Part shown: one piece after another, positions 26,504-35,755 of the stretch | How the letters are laid out: every line of letters starts with the position of its first letter | How positions within the stretch are numbered: the first letter of the stretch is position 1 | Assembly: GCF_900176345.1 (NCBI RefSeq) | Contig: NZ_FWXU01000031.1 | Coordinates: forward strand, 1 to 64,000 | From: Rhizobium sp. RU36D | GTDB lineage: Bacteria; Pseudomonadota; Alphaproteobacteria; Rhizobiales; Rhizobiaceae | Length of the DNA: 64,000 nucleotides | Reading direction: 5' to 3' | The notes under the pieces: generated by a model | Told to the model about the DNA's origin: nothing | The model's input: the letters and a program-made list of their open reading frames with translations, nothing else | The model's database searches: none | Position numbers and translations under genes: made by a program

Positions 26504-27814
26504 ATGATCCGTCAATCTGGGACCCATCAATCCGGGACTCGCAAGGCCGGTTTCCGCGCCGTCGTCGCACTTCTCGCATGCTCAGCCGCGTTCATCGCGG
26601 GTGGTGCGCAGGCCGCAACCGACCAGGCCGCCGTGCTCAAGCACTACGCGGCCATGGCAGAGGCGAAGTTTGAGGACGCGCTGACGACGGCCAAGGCATT
26701 GGATGCGGCTATCGATGCGCTGATTGCCACGCCGAGTGACGAAACCCTGAAGGCTGCCCGCGCCGCCTGGATCAAGTCCCGCGTGCCTTACCAGCAGACG
26801 GAAGTCTACCGGTTCGGTAACCCGATCGTGGATGCCTGGGAAGGCAAGGTCAATGCCTGGCCGCTGGACGAAGGCCTGATCGACTATGTGGACGCCGGCT
26901 ACGGCACCGAAAGCGACGAAAACGCGCTCTACGTGGCCAATGTGATCGCCAATCCCAAAATCAAGATCAATGGCGAGGAAATCGACGCATCGAAGATCAC
27001 GCCAGAGCTTCTTTCGGAAAAACTGCACGAGGCCGGAGAAGTCGAAGCCAATGTGGCGACCGGCTATCACGCCATCGAATTCCTCCTCTGGGGCCAGGAC
27101 CTGAATGGCACCAAGGCAGGTGCCGGCAATCGAGCCTATACGGATTTCGACACGAAGAACTGCACCAATGGCAATTGCGATCGCCGCGCTGCCTATCTGA
27201 AGGCCGCTTCGACGCTGCTCGTCACGGACCTGCAGGAGATGGTAACCGCCTGGGCGCCTTCCGGCGAAGCCACCAAGGCCGTCGAAGCCGATCCGAAGGC
27301 CGGTATTGCGGCGATCCTGACCGGCATGGGATCGCTTTCCTATGGGGAACTGGCGGGCGAGCGCATGAAGCTCGGCCTGCTGCTGCACGACCCCGAAGAA
27401 GAGCACGATTGCTTCTCCGACAACACCCATGCCTCCCATCTCAATGATGCGATCGGCATTGCGTCGGCCTATACCGGCGAATATGTCCGCGCCGATGGCA
27501 GCAAGATGACCGGCCCCTCGCTGTCCGAACTGGTGGCAGCGAAGGATGCGGCTCTCGATGCGGAAATGAAGACCAAGCTCGGCAAGACCGTGGATGCGAT
27601 GAACGCCATGGCCAAGCGGGCCGAGACCGTCGAGGCCTATGACCAGATGATCGGCGAAGGCAATGCCGAGGGCAATGCCGTGGTTCAGGCGGCCATCGAC
27701 GGGCTGATCGACCAGACCAAGACCATCGAGCGCGTCATTGCGTCGCTGGAGTTGGGCTCGATCTCGCTTGAAGGTTCCGACAGCCTGGATAATCCTAGCG
27801 CCGTGTTCCAATAA
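26504..27814 (+). CDS. Imelysin family (peptidase M75-like) periplasmic protein
   Basis: A 436-residue exported protein. Signal peptide: FRAVVALLACSAAFIAGGAQA, in two parts, cleaved near residue 37. The GxHxxE motif thought to bind metal is intact as GYHAIE (residues 187-192), and the downstream EEEHDCFSDNTH segment is typical of iron-regulated imelysins. The start was set at the ATG behind AAAGGAGGG; upstream in-frame ATGs lack it. It heads a four-gene unit with a di-haem protein, a second imelysin and a DUF1513 protein, which points to periplasmic iron or other metal uptake. Confidence 0.93.
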   Translation: MIRQSGTHQSGTRKAGFRAVVALLACSAAFIAGGAQAATDQAAVLKHYAAMAEAKFEDALTTAKALDAAIDALIATPSDETLKAARAAWIKSRVPYQQTEVYRFGNPIVDAWEGKVNAWPLDEGLIDYVDAGYGTESDENALYVANVIANPKIKINGEEIDASKITPELLSEKLHEAGEVEANVATGYHAIEFLLWGQDLNGTKAGAGNRAYTDFDTKNCTNGNCDRRAAYLKAASTLLVTDLQEMVTAWAPSGEATKAVEADPKAGIAAILTGMGSLSYGELAGERMKLGLLLHDPEEEHDCFSDNTHASHLNDAIGIASAYTGEYVRADGSKMTGPSLSELVAAKDAALDAEMKTKLGKTVDAMNAMAKRAETVEAYDQMIGEGNAEGNAVVQAAIDGLIDQTKTIERVIASLELGSISLEGSDSLDNPSAVFQ

Positions 27815-27857
27815 TATGAGGCGGGCCACCGGCCGGTTTCGGTGGCCCGATTATTCC

Positions 27858-29393
27858 ATGGCGAGCCCATCGATGCGTTTCGTGCAGGCGGCTCTGCTGG
27901 CCGGCGTGGTTTCCCTGCCGGTTTTTCCCTCAGGGGCCACAGCATCCGAGCCGGTCACGCGAACGGACCTTAGTGCAAAGGATCTGAAGCGCGTCGAGGC
28001 CGTCACGCGCCCGACATCCGATTTCACCAAGGCTGAAGCCTTCGAGGCGATGCAGGGCGGGGCAGCGACGTCGCGGCATCCTGTTAATGGCGATGCGTTC
28101 TCGCATTTTTCCCCCAATATCAGTTTCGGCGAGCAGGAAGATTTCAAGCTCGGCAATGCACTGTTTCGCAAATTGTGGGTCTCCTCCCCCTCCTCCACCC
28201 AGGCTTCGGATGGGCTGGGGCCGTTGTTCAATGCCCGCGCCTGCCAGAGCTGCCATCTGAAGGATGGGCGCGGCCATCCGCCCGAAGGCAATCGTGACGC
28301 GACGTCGATGTTCTTGCGGCTCGCCCGCCCGGCCAGGACAGAGGAAGAGCGGCAGGCGGTCGCCTCCATGCAGGTCCTCAACTTTCCGGATCCTGTCTAT
28401 GGCGAGCAGTTGCAGGACCAGGCCATTCCCGGTCTCGCAGCCGAGGGCCGGATGACCATTTCCTACACCGAGACGCCCGTGACCCTGTCCGATGGCGAGA
28501 TCGTCATGCTGCGCAAGCCGCATTACGGCGTGTCCGACCTGCAATATGGTCCGCTTGATCCGGCAACGACGCTTTCTCCCCGCATTGCCAATCCCATGCC
28601 CGGGCTCGGCCTGGTGGAAGCGATCGCGGATGCCGACCTTCTGGCGCTGGCCGATCCTGACGATGCCGATGGCAACGGCATTTCCGGCCGCGTGGCTGAG
28701 GTGCGCGACCACGCAAGCGGCGCGTTGAAAATCGGACGCTTCGGCTGGAAGGCGCAGAATGCGACAATCCGCGACCAGAGTGCGGCTGCCTTTGCCGGGG
28801 ATATCGGGATCTCCACGCCGGACCGGCCGCAGCATGCCGGCGACTGCACGCCGGCGCAGAGGCAATGCCGTGACATGCCGGATGGGGTGCAGCAGCGGTT
28901 GGGCGAGACGGAAGCGCCCAGCCCCGTGCTCGACCTCGTGACCTTCTATTCCCGAAACCTCGCGGTGCCGGCCCGGCGCGAGGTCGACGACCCGCGCGTG
29001 CTGGCTGGCAAGGCCGCCTTCTACCGCGCGGGCTGCACCGGCTGCCATCAGCCGAAATTCGTGACGCGGCGCGATGCCCTGCACAAGGCGCAGGCCTTCC
29101 AACTGATCTGGCCCTATTCCGACTTTCTGCTGCACGACATGGGCGAGGGCCTGGCGGATGGCCAGCAGGTCGGCGTGGCCAGCGGACGGGAATGGCGCAC
29201 ACCGCCGCTTTGGGGTATAGGTCTCACACGCCAGGTGAACGGCCACACCTTCTTTCTTCATGACGGCCGCGCCCGAAACCTTGCAGAGGCCATCCTCTGG
29301 CACGGCGGCGAAGCGGAGGCGGCACGCAATGCTTTTGCCGCCTTGTCGCGTGCCGACCGCGCCGACCTTATTACCTTCCTGGAGTCGCTCTGA
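27858..29393 (+). CDS. Di-haem c-type cytochrome / thiol oxidoreductase (DUF1111)
   Basis: This exported protein of about 511 residues belongs to the DUF1111 di-haem oxidoreductase family. One haem site is ACQSCH (about residues 128-133), followed by LKDGRGHPPEG. The second is GCTGCH near residue 391. Signal peptide: FVQAALLAGVVSLPVF with a cleavage region near ATAS. ATGs at 27816 and 27873 are alternative starts. The stop overlaps the next ATG by one base. It could supply electrons or peroxidase-like chemistry to the neighbouring imelysins. Confidence 0.9.
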   Translation: MASPSMRFVQAALLAGVVSLPVFPSGATASEPVTRTDLSAKDLKRVEAVTRPTSDFTKAEAFEAMQGGAATSRHPVNGDAFSHFSPNISFGEQEDFKLGNALFRKLWVSSPSSTQASDGLGPLFNARACQSCHLKDGRGHPPEGNRDATSMFLRLARPARTEEERQAVASMQVLNFPDPVYGEQLQDQAIPGLAAEGRMTISYTETPVTLSDGEIVMLRKPHYGVSDLQYGPLDPATTLSPRIANPMPGLGLVEAIADADLLALADPDDADGNGISGRVAEVRDHASGALKIGRFGWKAQNATIRDQSAAAFAGDIGISTPDRPQHAGDCTPAQRQCRDMPDGVQQRLGETEAPSPVLDLVTFYSRNLAVPARREVDDPRVLAGKAAFYRAGCTGCHQPKFVTRRDALHKAQAFQLIWPYSDFLLHDMGEGLADGQQVGVASGREWRTPPLWGIGLTRQVNGHTFFLHDGRARNLAEAILWHGGEAEAARNAFAALSRADRADLITFLESL

Positions 29394-30493
29394 TGCGCTT
29401 GCTCGCCACGGTCATCGCCCTGTCCGCCCTCGTCTCCTCGGCTGCGGCACAGGAGGCGGGCCTTCCGCCACCAGCGATTATGCGCGAAGCGGTGCCCGGC
29501 GTCCTGGAGCGCGCGGTCGACGGGTTCATCCTTCCGGGCTATCGCCGGCTCGAGGCTGAGGCGGGCAAACTGGAAGAGGCAATGAAGGGGCTGTGCGATG
29601 CGCCGTCCGCATCGGCCCTGGCATCGACGCAAGCGGCGTTCACGCAGACGGTCATGGCGTGGTCCACCATCGAGATCGTGCGAGTCGGCCCCGTCATCGA
29701 GGCGAACCGCCTCGAGCGCGTGTTGTTCTATCCGGATCGCAAGAGCACGGGCCTGAAGCAGGTCCAGGCCTTGCTCGCCAAGCCCGAGGAAAACGCCACT
29801 GATGCTGACAGCCTGAAGGGCAAGAGCGTTGCGATGCAGGGGCTCGGCGCGCTGGAATTCGTGCTCTACGGCACCGGTTCAGAGGCGCTGGCACAGGAGA
29901 CGGCGGGTTTCCGCTGCCGCTATGGCGCAGCCATATCAGGCAATCTGGAGGCGGTGGGGCACGAACTCGTCACGGCCTGGGCCGCGCCTGACGGCATCCA
30001 GGCGGCGTGGAAACATCCCGGGCCTGATAATCCGGTGTTTCGCACGGACGAGGAAGCGATCACCGCCCTGCTCGGCATTCTCGTGCATGGGGCGGAGGCG
30101 ATCCGCGACCAGCGCGTCGAGACCTTATACAAGGGCGCGGACGCCAGACCAGCACCGAAGCAGGCCATCTACTGGCGTTCCGGCAACACATTTACGTCGA
30201 TCTCCGCCAATCTCTCGGGCCTTGAGAGCCTGATCGATACCGCCGACATCAAGCAATTGCTGGATCCGGAGACCCATTCGATCGTGGGCTCGATCGATTT
30301 TGTGCTGAAGTCCCTTGTCCGCGTCACCAACGGGATCGGCGCGGATGTCGAGGCGGCGACCGACACACCGGAGGGCCGCGCGAAACTTGATTTCCTGCTT
30401 CTGAACTCCCGTGACCTGATTGTCAGGCTCAACGACGATCTCGGCGGCGCGCTTGGCCTTGGCGCCGGCTTCTCCTTCTCCGACGGCGACTGA
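29393..30493 (+). CDS. Second imelysin family periplasmic protein
   Basis: A 366-residue imelysin-like protein with a signal peptide ending near SAAAQ (residue 20). The position of the GxHxxE motif reads GLGALE (residues 150-155), so the histidine is replaced by glycine while the glutamate is kept. The protein may therefore bind metal differently from its upstream paralogue. It is coupled to the di-haem gene by a TGATG overlap and followed three bases later by the DUF1513 gene. Confidence 0.9.
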   Translation: MRLLATVIALSALVSSAAAQEAGLPPPAIMREAVPGVLERAVDGFILPGYRRLEAEAGKLEEAMKGLCDAPSASALASTQAAFTQTVMAWSTIEIVRVGPVIEANRLERVLFYPDRKSTGLKQVQALLAKPEENATDADSLKGKSVAMQGLGALEFVLYGTGSEALAQETAGFRCRYGAAISGNLEAVGHELVTAWAAPDGIQAAWKHPGPDNPVFRTDEEAITALLGILVHGAEAIRDQRVETLYKGADARPAPKQAIYWRSGNTFTSISANLSGLESLIDTADIKQLLDPETHSIVGSIDFVLKSLVRVTNGIGADVEAATDTPEGRAKLDFLLLNSRDLIVRLNDDLGGALGLGAGFSFSDGD

Positions 30494-30496
30494 CCG

Positions 30497-31579
30497 ATGG
30501 CACGCACTGGCTTGATCGACCGCCGGGATTTCCTGAAGGCCGCAGGCATCGGCTTCCTGGCATCCTTGCCCTCCGGCAAGGCGCTTGCGCTGGAGCGGGC
30601 GGATGCGGTGTTCGGCGCCGGCTTTCGCGGTGCCGATGGGGCTTACGGCCTTGCCCTGGTCAGCGAGCGCGGCGAGATCATCACGCCCGTGACCCTACCG
30701 GATCGCGCCCATGGGCTTTGCCGCTGCAAGGTCAGCGGCCGGGTGGTGGCCTTTGCCCGAAGGCCCGGCACCTTTGCCGCGATCCTCGATCCTGCCGCTG
30801 GCAATGCGCTGACGGTGATCGCCAGCCCGGAGGGCCGCCATTTCTACGGCCATGGCCAGTTTTCGCCCGATGGCAGGCTTCTCTATGCCAGCGAAAACGA
30901 CTTCGACAACAACAGGGGCATGATCGGCCTTTACGACGCCATGTCAGGCTTTCACCGGGTCGGGGAGTTCCCGGCCTATGGGCTTGGAACCCACGACATG
31001 ACGGTGAGCGACGACGGACGCGTGTTGATCGTCGCCAATGGCGGCATCGAAACCCATCCCGATTTCGGCCGGACCAAGCTCAATCTCGACCGGATGCAGC
31101 CGTCCCTCGTTCTTGTCGATGCAAAGAGCGGCGCACTGATCGAAAAACACGACATGCCTGCGGAACTGAGCCGCCTGTCCACTCGGCACGTGGATGTGGC
31201 CGACGATGGGCGCATCTGGTTTGCCTGCCAATATGAGGGGCCGCGCAACGACACCCCGCCGCTCGTCGGCTACTTTTCCAGGGGAGAAGCGCCCGCGATG
31301 ATCTCGCTGCCCACTGACATCACCGAGGGCCTGGCAAATTATGTCGGTGCGATCGCCGTCAACCGACAGCAGGGCCTGGTCGGAATCACTTCGCCGGTGG
31401 GTGGCCTGGAGGTCACGCTTGAGGCTGCGTCCGGCAAGGTGTTGGCGACAAAACGCGTGGTCGATGCCGCCGGCATCGCCGCTGCTCCCACGGGATTTGC
31501 TGTCTCCTCCTATCGCGGCACATTCGCGCAAACCCAGAGCCAGGTGGCCTGGGACCAACATATTGTCCGGCTGACCTGA
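30497..31579 (+). CDS. DUF1513 domain protein, Tat-exported
   Basis: This 360-residue protein starts with a twin-arginine signal (DRRDFLKAAGIGFLASLP), so it is exported folded. The remainder resembles a seven-bladed beta-propeller of the DUF1513 family, with repeated short strands and motifs such as GHGQFSPDGRLLYASEND and GTHDMTVSDDGRVLIVANGG. Tat export of a folded propeller beside imelysins and a di-haem enzyme suggests a cofactor-binding periplasmic partner. It closes the four-gene operon. Confidence 0.9.
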   Translation: MARTGLIDRRDFLKAAGIGFLASLPSGKALALERADAVFGAGFRGADGAYGLALVSERGEIITPVTLPDRAHGLCRCKVSGRVVAFARRPGTFAAILDPAAGNALTVIASPEGRHFYGHGQFSPDGRLLYASENDFDNNRGMIGLYDAMSGFHRVGEFPAYGLGTHDMTVSDDGRVLIVANGGIETHPDFGRTKLNLDRMQPSLVLVDAKSGALIEKHDMPAELSRLSTRHVDVADDGRIWFACQYEGPRNDTPPLVGYFSRGEAPAMISLPTDITEGLANYVGAIAVNRQQGLVGITSPVGGLEVTLEAASGKVLATKRVVDAAGIAAAPTGFAVSSYRGTFAQTQSQVAWDQHIVRLT

Positions 31580-31621
31580 ATGGCCCCTTGGCCTCCGGGA
31601 TGACCGCGCTATCTCCTGCGC

Positions 31622-32074
31622 ATGCGCACTGTTCTTACCCACGTCATTTTCATCGCCCTCGTCATGGGGCTAGGCACGCTTTCCGGCTTCGCCAACATGC
31701 CGGGCGACTGGTATGCGTCGCTGCAGAAGCCGTTCTTCAACCCGCCGCCATGGGTCTTTGGGCCGGCCTGGACTTTTCTCTATATCCTGATCGGGGTCGC
31801 TGGCGCGCGGATCTGGCTGCGGAAGCCGTCGTCATCCGCCATGCAGATCTGGTTTGCGCAGCTGGTGCTGAATCTTGCCTGGTCGCCGGCCTTCTTCGGC
31901 ATGCAGAACCCGCTCCTGGGCTTGATCGTGGTGCTGTTGATGCTGGCGTCCATCCTCGCCTTCATCTGGTCGGCCAATCGCATCGACCGCGTGTCAGCAT
32001 TGCTGTTCCTGCCCTATGCAGCCTGGGTCACCTTCGCCACGATTCTGAATTTTTCCATCCTGATCCTCAACTGA
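31622..32074 (+). CDS. TspO/MBR family membrane protein
   Basis: A 150-residue inner-membrane (or outer-membrane in some alphaproteobacteria) protein with five helices and the tryptophan-rich TspO signature: GDWYASLQKPFFNPPPWVF (about residues 28-46), followed by PAWTFLYILIG and NLAWSPAFFG. TspO proteins bind porphyrins and influence tetrapyrrole export and stress responses. It follows the imelysin operon by about 40 bases, a location compatible with a haem or porphyrin connection but not proof of one. Confidence 0.93.
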   Translation: MRTVLTHVIFIALVMGLGTLSGFANMPGDWYASLQKPFFNPPPWVFGPAWTFLYILIGVAGARIWLRKPSSSAMQIWFAQLVLNLAWSPAFFGMQNPLLGLIVVLLMLASILAFIWSANRIDRVSALLFLPYAAWVTFATILNFSILILN

Positions 32075-32140
32075 AACCGCGGCTCTTGCTTGCCTGAGGC
32101 GGCGTGACATGCCAATTTCGCGACTGCGAGAGGGGCTCGA

Positions 32141-32590
32141 ATGAACGACATTGACAACGGCGATTTCCGCGAGCGGATCCGACAGAGCTTTGCGCGGCAG
32201 GGCGCCATGGAAACGCTCGGTGCGGAACTCACGCGCATCAACCAGGGCGTGGTGGAAATCGAACTGCCATTCGACATGAAGCTTACGCAGCAGCATGGCT
32301 TTCTCCATGCCGGTGTCATCTCGGCGGCGCTGGATTCCGCCTGCAGCTATGCCGCCTATACCCTGATCGAGCCGCAGGCCTCGCTGCTGACGATCGAGTT
32401 CAAGGTCAACCTGATGTCCCCCGGGCGCGGCGAACGCTTCCTGTTCCGCGGCGAGATCACCAAGCCGGGCTCCACCATCATCGTGGCCGATGGCCGCGGC
32501 TATGCCATCAGCGACGGCCCCGCCAAACTCATCGCATCCATGACCAGCACGATGATGATCATCCGCGGACGTGAGGGGATTACGGGATGA
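32141..32590 (+). CDS. PaaI family hotdog-fold thioesterase
   Basis: A 149-residue single-hotdog acyl-CoA thioesterase. The active-site segment HGFLHAGVISAALDSAC (about residues 49-65) matches the HGG-x-x-x-x-x-D pattern of PaaI enzymes, and IEFKVNLMSPGRG is the usual second strand. The stop overlaps the next ATG (ATGA), so it is translationally coupled to the nucleosidase gene. The natural acyl-CoA is unknown. Confidence 0.92.
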   Translation: MNDIDNGDFRERIRQSFARQGAMETLGAELTRINQGVVEIELPFDMKLTQQHGFLHAGVISAALDSACSYAAYTLIEPQASLLTIEFKVNLMSPGRGERFLFRGEITKPGSTIIVADGRGYAISDGPAKLIASMTSTMMIIRGREGITG

Positions 32591-33225
32591 AATTCGAACT
32601 GAAGTCGGTGGCCGGCAAGTCGATCCTGTTCGTCATGGCGGTCGATGCGGAATACGGGCCGTTCCTCAGGTCGCGCATCACCCCGTTGATGACGGGCGTC
32701 GGACCGGTCGAGGCGGCGATCACGCTGACACGCACGCTCGCCGAACTCAGCCTGCAGGATGAGCTGCCCGACATGGTCGTGTCGCTCGGCTCGGCAGGCT
32801 CCAACCGCCTGCAGCAGACGGAGGTCTATCAGGCCTCGTCGGTCTCCTATCGCGACATGGATGCGTCACCGCTCGGCTTCGAGAAGGGCCAGACCCCTTT
32901 CCTCGACCTGCCCATCACGATCGAATTGCCGCTGCGCATCCCCGGCCTGCCGACGGCGTCGCTGTCGACGGGCGCCAATATCGTCTCGGGCGCCGCCTAT
33001 CAAGGCATCGACGCCGAGATGGTCGACATGGAAACCTTCGCCGTGCTGCGCGCCTGCCAAGCCTACAATCTGCCGCTGATCGGCCTTCGCGGCATTTCGG
33101 ATGGCGTGTCGGATCTGAACCACATCGATGACTGGAAACAGTATCTGCATGTCGTCGATCGCAAGCTTTCGTTTGCCGTGGACAGTCTGTCCGCCGCCTT
33201 GGAAGATGGCGTGTTCTGGTTCTGA
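32587..33225 (+). CDS. mtnN: 5'-Methylthioadenosine/S-adenosylhomocysteine nucleosidase
   Basis: A 212-residue purine-nucleoside-phosphorylase-fold enzyme that removes adenine from MTA and SAH in the methionine salvage and SAM recycling pathway. Seen are an acidic N-terminal residue in VMAVDAEYG, the GVGPVEAAI segment, VDMETFAVLRAC (glutamate that orients the ribose, about residues 147-158) and the late RGISDGVSDLN with the catalytic aspartate. It is coupled to the thioesterase upstream. Confidence 0.88.
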   Translation: MKFELKSVAGKSILFVMAVDAEYGPFLRSRITPLMTGVGPVEAAITLTRTLAELSLQDELPDMVVSLGSAGSNRLQQTEVYQASSVSYRDMDASPLGFEKGQTPFLDLPITIELPLRIPGLPTASLSTGANIVSGAAYQGIDAEMVDMETFAVLRACQAYNLPLIGLRGISDGVSDLNHIDDWKQYLHVVDRKLSFAVDSLSAALEDGVFWF

Positions 33226-33277
33226 CGCAGAGCGCACCACCGCAACACACGTTCGGTAGCCGAACCGCCGGAGAATC

Positions 33278-33306
33278 TTGACATAGGGACATTTCGGCGA
33301 TTGCCA
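33278..33306 (+). promoter_or_regulatory. Possible guaA promoter
   Basis: A perfect TTGACA stands 58 bases before the guaA ATG. With a 17-base spacer the -10 would be TTGCCA, a poor match, so only the -35 is convincing. A 6-base inverted repeat GTTCGG-TAG-CCGAAC lies just upstream (33251-33265). Confidence 0.35.
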
Positions 33307-33335
33307 TGCAGCATGCTTTTATTTAAAGGCTCGCC

Positions 33336-34898
33336 ATGACCCAGACAGCACATCCCGACAGCATCCTCATCGTCGATTTCGGCAGCCAGGTGACCCAGTT
33401 GATCGCCCGGCGTGTTCGTGAAACCGGCGTCTATTGCGAAATCGTTCCCTTCCAGTCCGCGGAAGAGGGCATGAACCGGCTGAAGCCGAAGGGCGTGATC
33501 CTTTCGGGCAGCCCGGCCTCCACGCTGGACGAAGGCAGCCCGCGGGCGCCGCAGATGCTGTTCGACAGCGGTTTGCCGGTCTTCGGCATCTGCTACGGTC
33601 AGCAGACCATGTGCATGCAGCTGGGCGGCAAGGTCGAAAGCGGCCATCACCGGGAATTTGGTCGCGCCTTTCTCGAGGTCGAGAAGGAATGCGAATTGTT
33701 CGAGGGCCTGTGGTCCGTCGGCTCGCGCCACCAGGTCTGGATGTCCCATGGCGACCGCGTTACCGCGATCCCGCCGGGGTTCGAGGTTCTTGCCACCTCC
33801 TCCAACGCGCCTTTTGCCTTCATTGCCGATGAGGCCCGCAAATATTATGCGGTGCAGTTCCATCCCGAGGTCGTCCATACCCCCGACGGCGCCAAGCTGA
33901 TCGCCAATTTCGTGCACAATGTCGTGGGCATCAAGGGCGACTGGACCATGTCGGCCTATCGGCAGAAGGCCGTCGAACAGATCCGCGCGCAGGTCGGCGA
34001 CAAGCGGGTCATCTGCGCTCTGTCCGGTGGCGTCGATAGCTCTGTCGCAGCGCTTCTCATCCATGAAGCGGTCGGCGACCAGCTAACCTGCATCCTGGTC
34101 GACCACGGCCTGATGCGCAAGAACGAGGCGGCCAATGTCGTCGCCATGTTCAAGGAACACTACAACCTGCACCTGATCCATGTGGACGCCGTCGACAAGT
34201 TCGTCGGCGAGTTGGAGGGTGTCAGCGATCCCGAGACCAAGCGCAAGATCATCGGCCGCCTGTTCATCGAAACCTTCGAGGAAGAAGCCAAGAAGCTCGG
34301 CGGCGCCGACTTCCTCGGCCAGGGCACGCTTTACCCCGACGTGATCGAAAGCGTCTCCTTCACCGGCGGCCCGTCGGTGACGATCAAGTCGCACCACAAT
34401 GTCGGCGGCCTGCCCGATCGCATGAACATGAAGCTGGTCGAGCCGTTGCGCGAACTTTTCAAGGACGAAGTGCGCGTCCTCGGGCGCGAACTTGGCCTGC
34501 CGGACTCGTTTATCGGCCGCCACCCCTTCCCCGGCCCGGGCCTTGCCATCCGTTGCCCCGGCGGCGTGACCCGCGAAAAGCTCGACATCCTGCGGGAAGC
34601 CGATGCCATCTATCTCGACGAGATCCGCAAGGCCGGCCTCTACGACGCCATATGGCAGGCCTTTGCCGTACTGCTGCCGGTCCAGACCGTCGGCGTCATG
34701 GGCGATGGCCGCACCTACGAGTTCGTCTGCGCACTGCGCGCCGTCACCTCGGTCGATGGCATGACGGCCGACTTCTATCATTACGACATGGAATTCCTCG
34801 GCCGCGCCGCCACCCGCATCATCAACGAAGTCCGCGGCATCAACCGCGTCGTCTATGACGTAACCTCTAAGCCGCCCGGCACGATCGAGTGGGAATGA
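33336..34898 (+). CDS. guaA: GMP synthase (glutamine-hydrolysing)
   Basis: A 520-residue enzyme that aminates XMP to GMP. The N-terminal class I glutamine amidotransferase has the nucleophile in FGICYGQQT (about residue 87) and the His-Glu pair in QFHPEVVHT. The central ATP-pyrophosphatase P-loop is ALSGGVDSSVA (about 229-239), and the C-terminal dimerisation domain ends in PPGTIEWE, the usual terminus. It is followed by a strong terminator. Confidence 0.98.
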   Translation: MTQTAHPDSILIVDFGSQVTQLIARRVRETGVYCEIVPFQSAEEGMNRLKPKGVILSGSPASTLDEGSPRAPQMLFDSGLPVFGICYGQQTMCMQLGGKVESGHHREFGRAFLEVEKECELFEGLWSVGSRHQVWMSHGDRVTAIPPGFEVLATSSNAPFAFIADEARKYYAVQFHPEVVHTPDGAKLIANFVHNVVGIKGDWTMSAYRQKAVEQIRAQVGDKRVICALSGGVDSSVAALLIHEAVGDQLTCILVDHGLMRKNEAANVVAMFKEHYNLHLIHVDAVDKFVGELEGVSDPETKRKIIGRLFIETFEEEAKKLGGADFLGQGTLYPDVIESVSFTGGPSVTIKSHHNVGGLPDRMNMKLVEPLRELFKDEVRVLGRELGLPDSFIGRHPFPGPGLAIRCPGGVTREKLDILREADAIYLDEIRKAGLYDAIWQAFAVLLPVQTVGVMGDGRTYEFVCALRAVTSVDGMTADFYHYDMEFLGRAATRIINEVRGINRVVYDVTSKPPGTIEWE

Positions 34899-34924
34899 CA
34901 TAAAAGCCAATGGCTTGATCTTGG

Positions 34925-34952
34925 GGCGGGGGCCAATGGCTCCCGCCTTTTT
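34925..34952 (+). terminator. Rho-independent terminator after guaA
   Basis: A GC-rich 10-base stem (GGCGGGGGCC / GGCTCCCGCC, one G-T pair) with a three-base loop, followed directly by TTTTTCTTT. Confidence 0.9.
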
Positions 34953-35028
34953 CTTTGCCCAGCGACCCATCAGTGCGTTGCGCCACCAAAAGCTATAGTA
35001 TAGGTTCTCGAAAGATATAGGATTTTTC

Positions 35029-35745
35029 GTGAACACGTCCCCCTCCCTTCAGAGTCCCCAGGGCGATTTCGTGACAGGCGCCATCAGCCGGATCGCGTCG
35101 ATGATCCGTGAGCAGGATCTGAAGCCAGGCGACCGGCTGCCGTCGGAGGCGAGGCTCAGCGAAGACCTGCAGGTCTCGCGGACCGTGGTGCGGGAGGCGC
35201 TGCGGTCTTTGGCGGCCTTGCGTCTGGTGGATCTCGGGGCCGGCAAGCGGCCGACCGTGGCAGAGCTTGACGATGCCTCGATGTCGCTGATGATCCAGCA
35301 CGGGGTCATCACCGACCAGATCGACATCCAGCAGATCTACGACGCCCGCCGCACCATCGAAGCGCGGACCGCGGCCCTGGCAGCGCTCCGCCGCACGGAT
35401 GCGGAGGCCAGGGAGATCCTGCGCCACGCCGAGGCTATGGAAGCAAGCCTCGAGCATAGCGACGTGGTGATGGCCCATGACATCGCGTTCCATCTCGCCA
35501 TTGCCCGGGCCTCGCGCAATCCGGTCTTCGCCTTGATCATCGGCGCCTTCCAGGGCGTGATGCGGGAGACCTGGCCGATCGGCTGGAAGAGCCGCCGGTC
35601 GGACGAAGAACGCGCCGACATGAACCGGCTGCATGTGGATCTTGCCCGAGCGATCGAGGCCGGCGATCCGCAAGCGGCCGCAAGCCTGATGGACAGGCAT
35701 TTCGACCAAAGCATCAAGGCGCTGCTGGCCGCCGGGATCATCTGA
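35029..35745 (+). CDS. FadR/GntR family transcriptional regulator
   Basis: This 238-residue regulator has an N-terminal winged helix (LKPGDRLPSEARLSEDLQVS, in parts; RTVVREALRSLAALRLVDL) and a C-terminal FCD ligand-binding domain with the helical pattern DARRTIEARTAALAA and the metal-binding histidines in HDIAFHLAIA and MDRHFDQS. It starts with GTG and has no strong ribosome-binding site. It directly precedes an enolase-superfamily enzyme in the same direction, so that gene, and perhaps the DMT transporter beyond, is the likely target. Confidence 0.93.
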   Translation: MNTSPSLQSPQGDFVTGAISRIASMIREQDLKPGDRLPSEARLSEDLQVSRTVVREALRSLAALRLVDLGAGKRPTVAELDDASMSLMIQHGVITDQIDIQQIYDARRTIEARTAALAALRRTDAEAREILRHAEAMEASLEHSDVVMAHDIAFHLAIARASRNPVFALIIGAFQGVMRETWPIGWKSRRSDEERADMNRLHVDLARAIEAGDPQAAASLMDRHFDQSIKALLAAGII

Positions 35746-35755
35746 AAGGACATCC

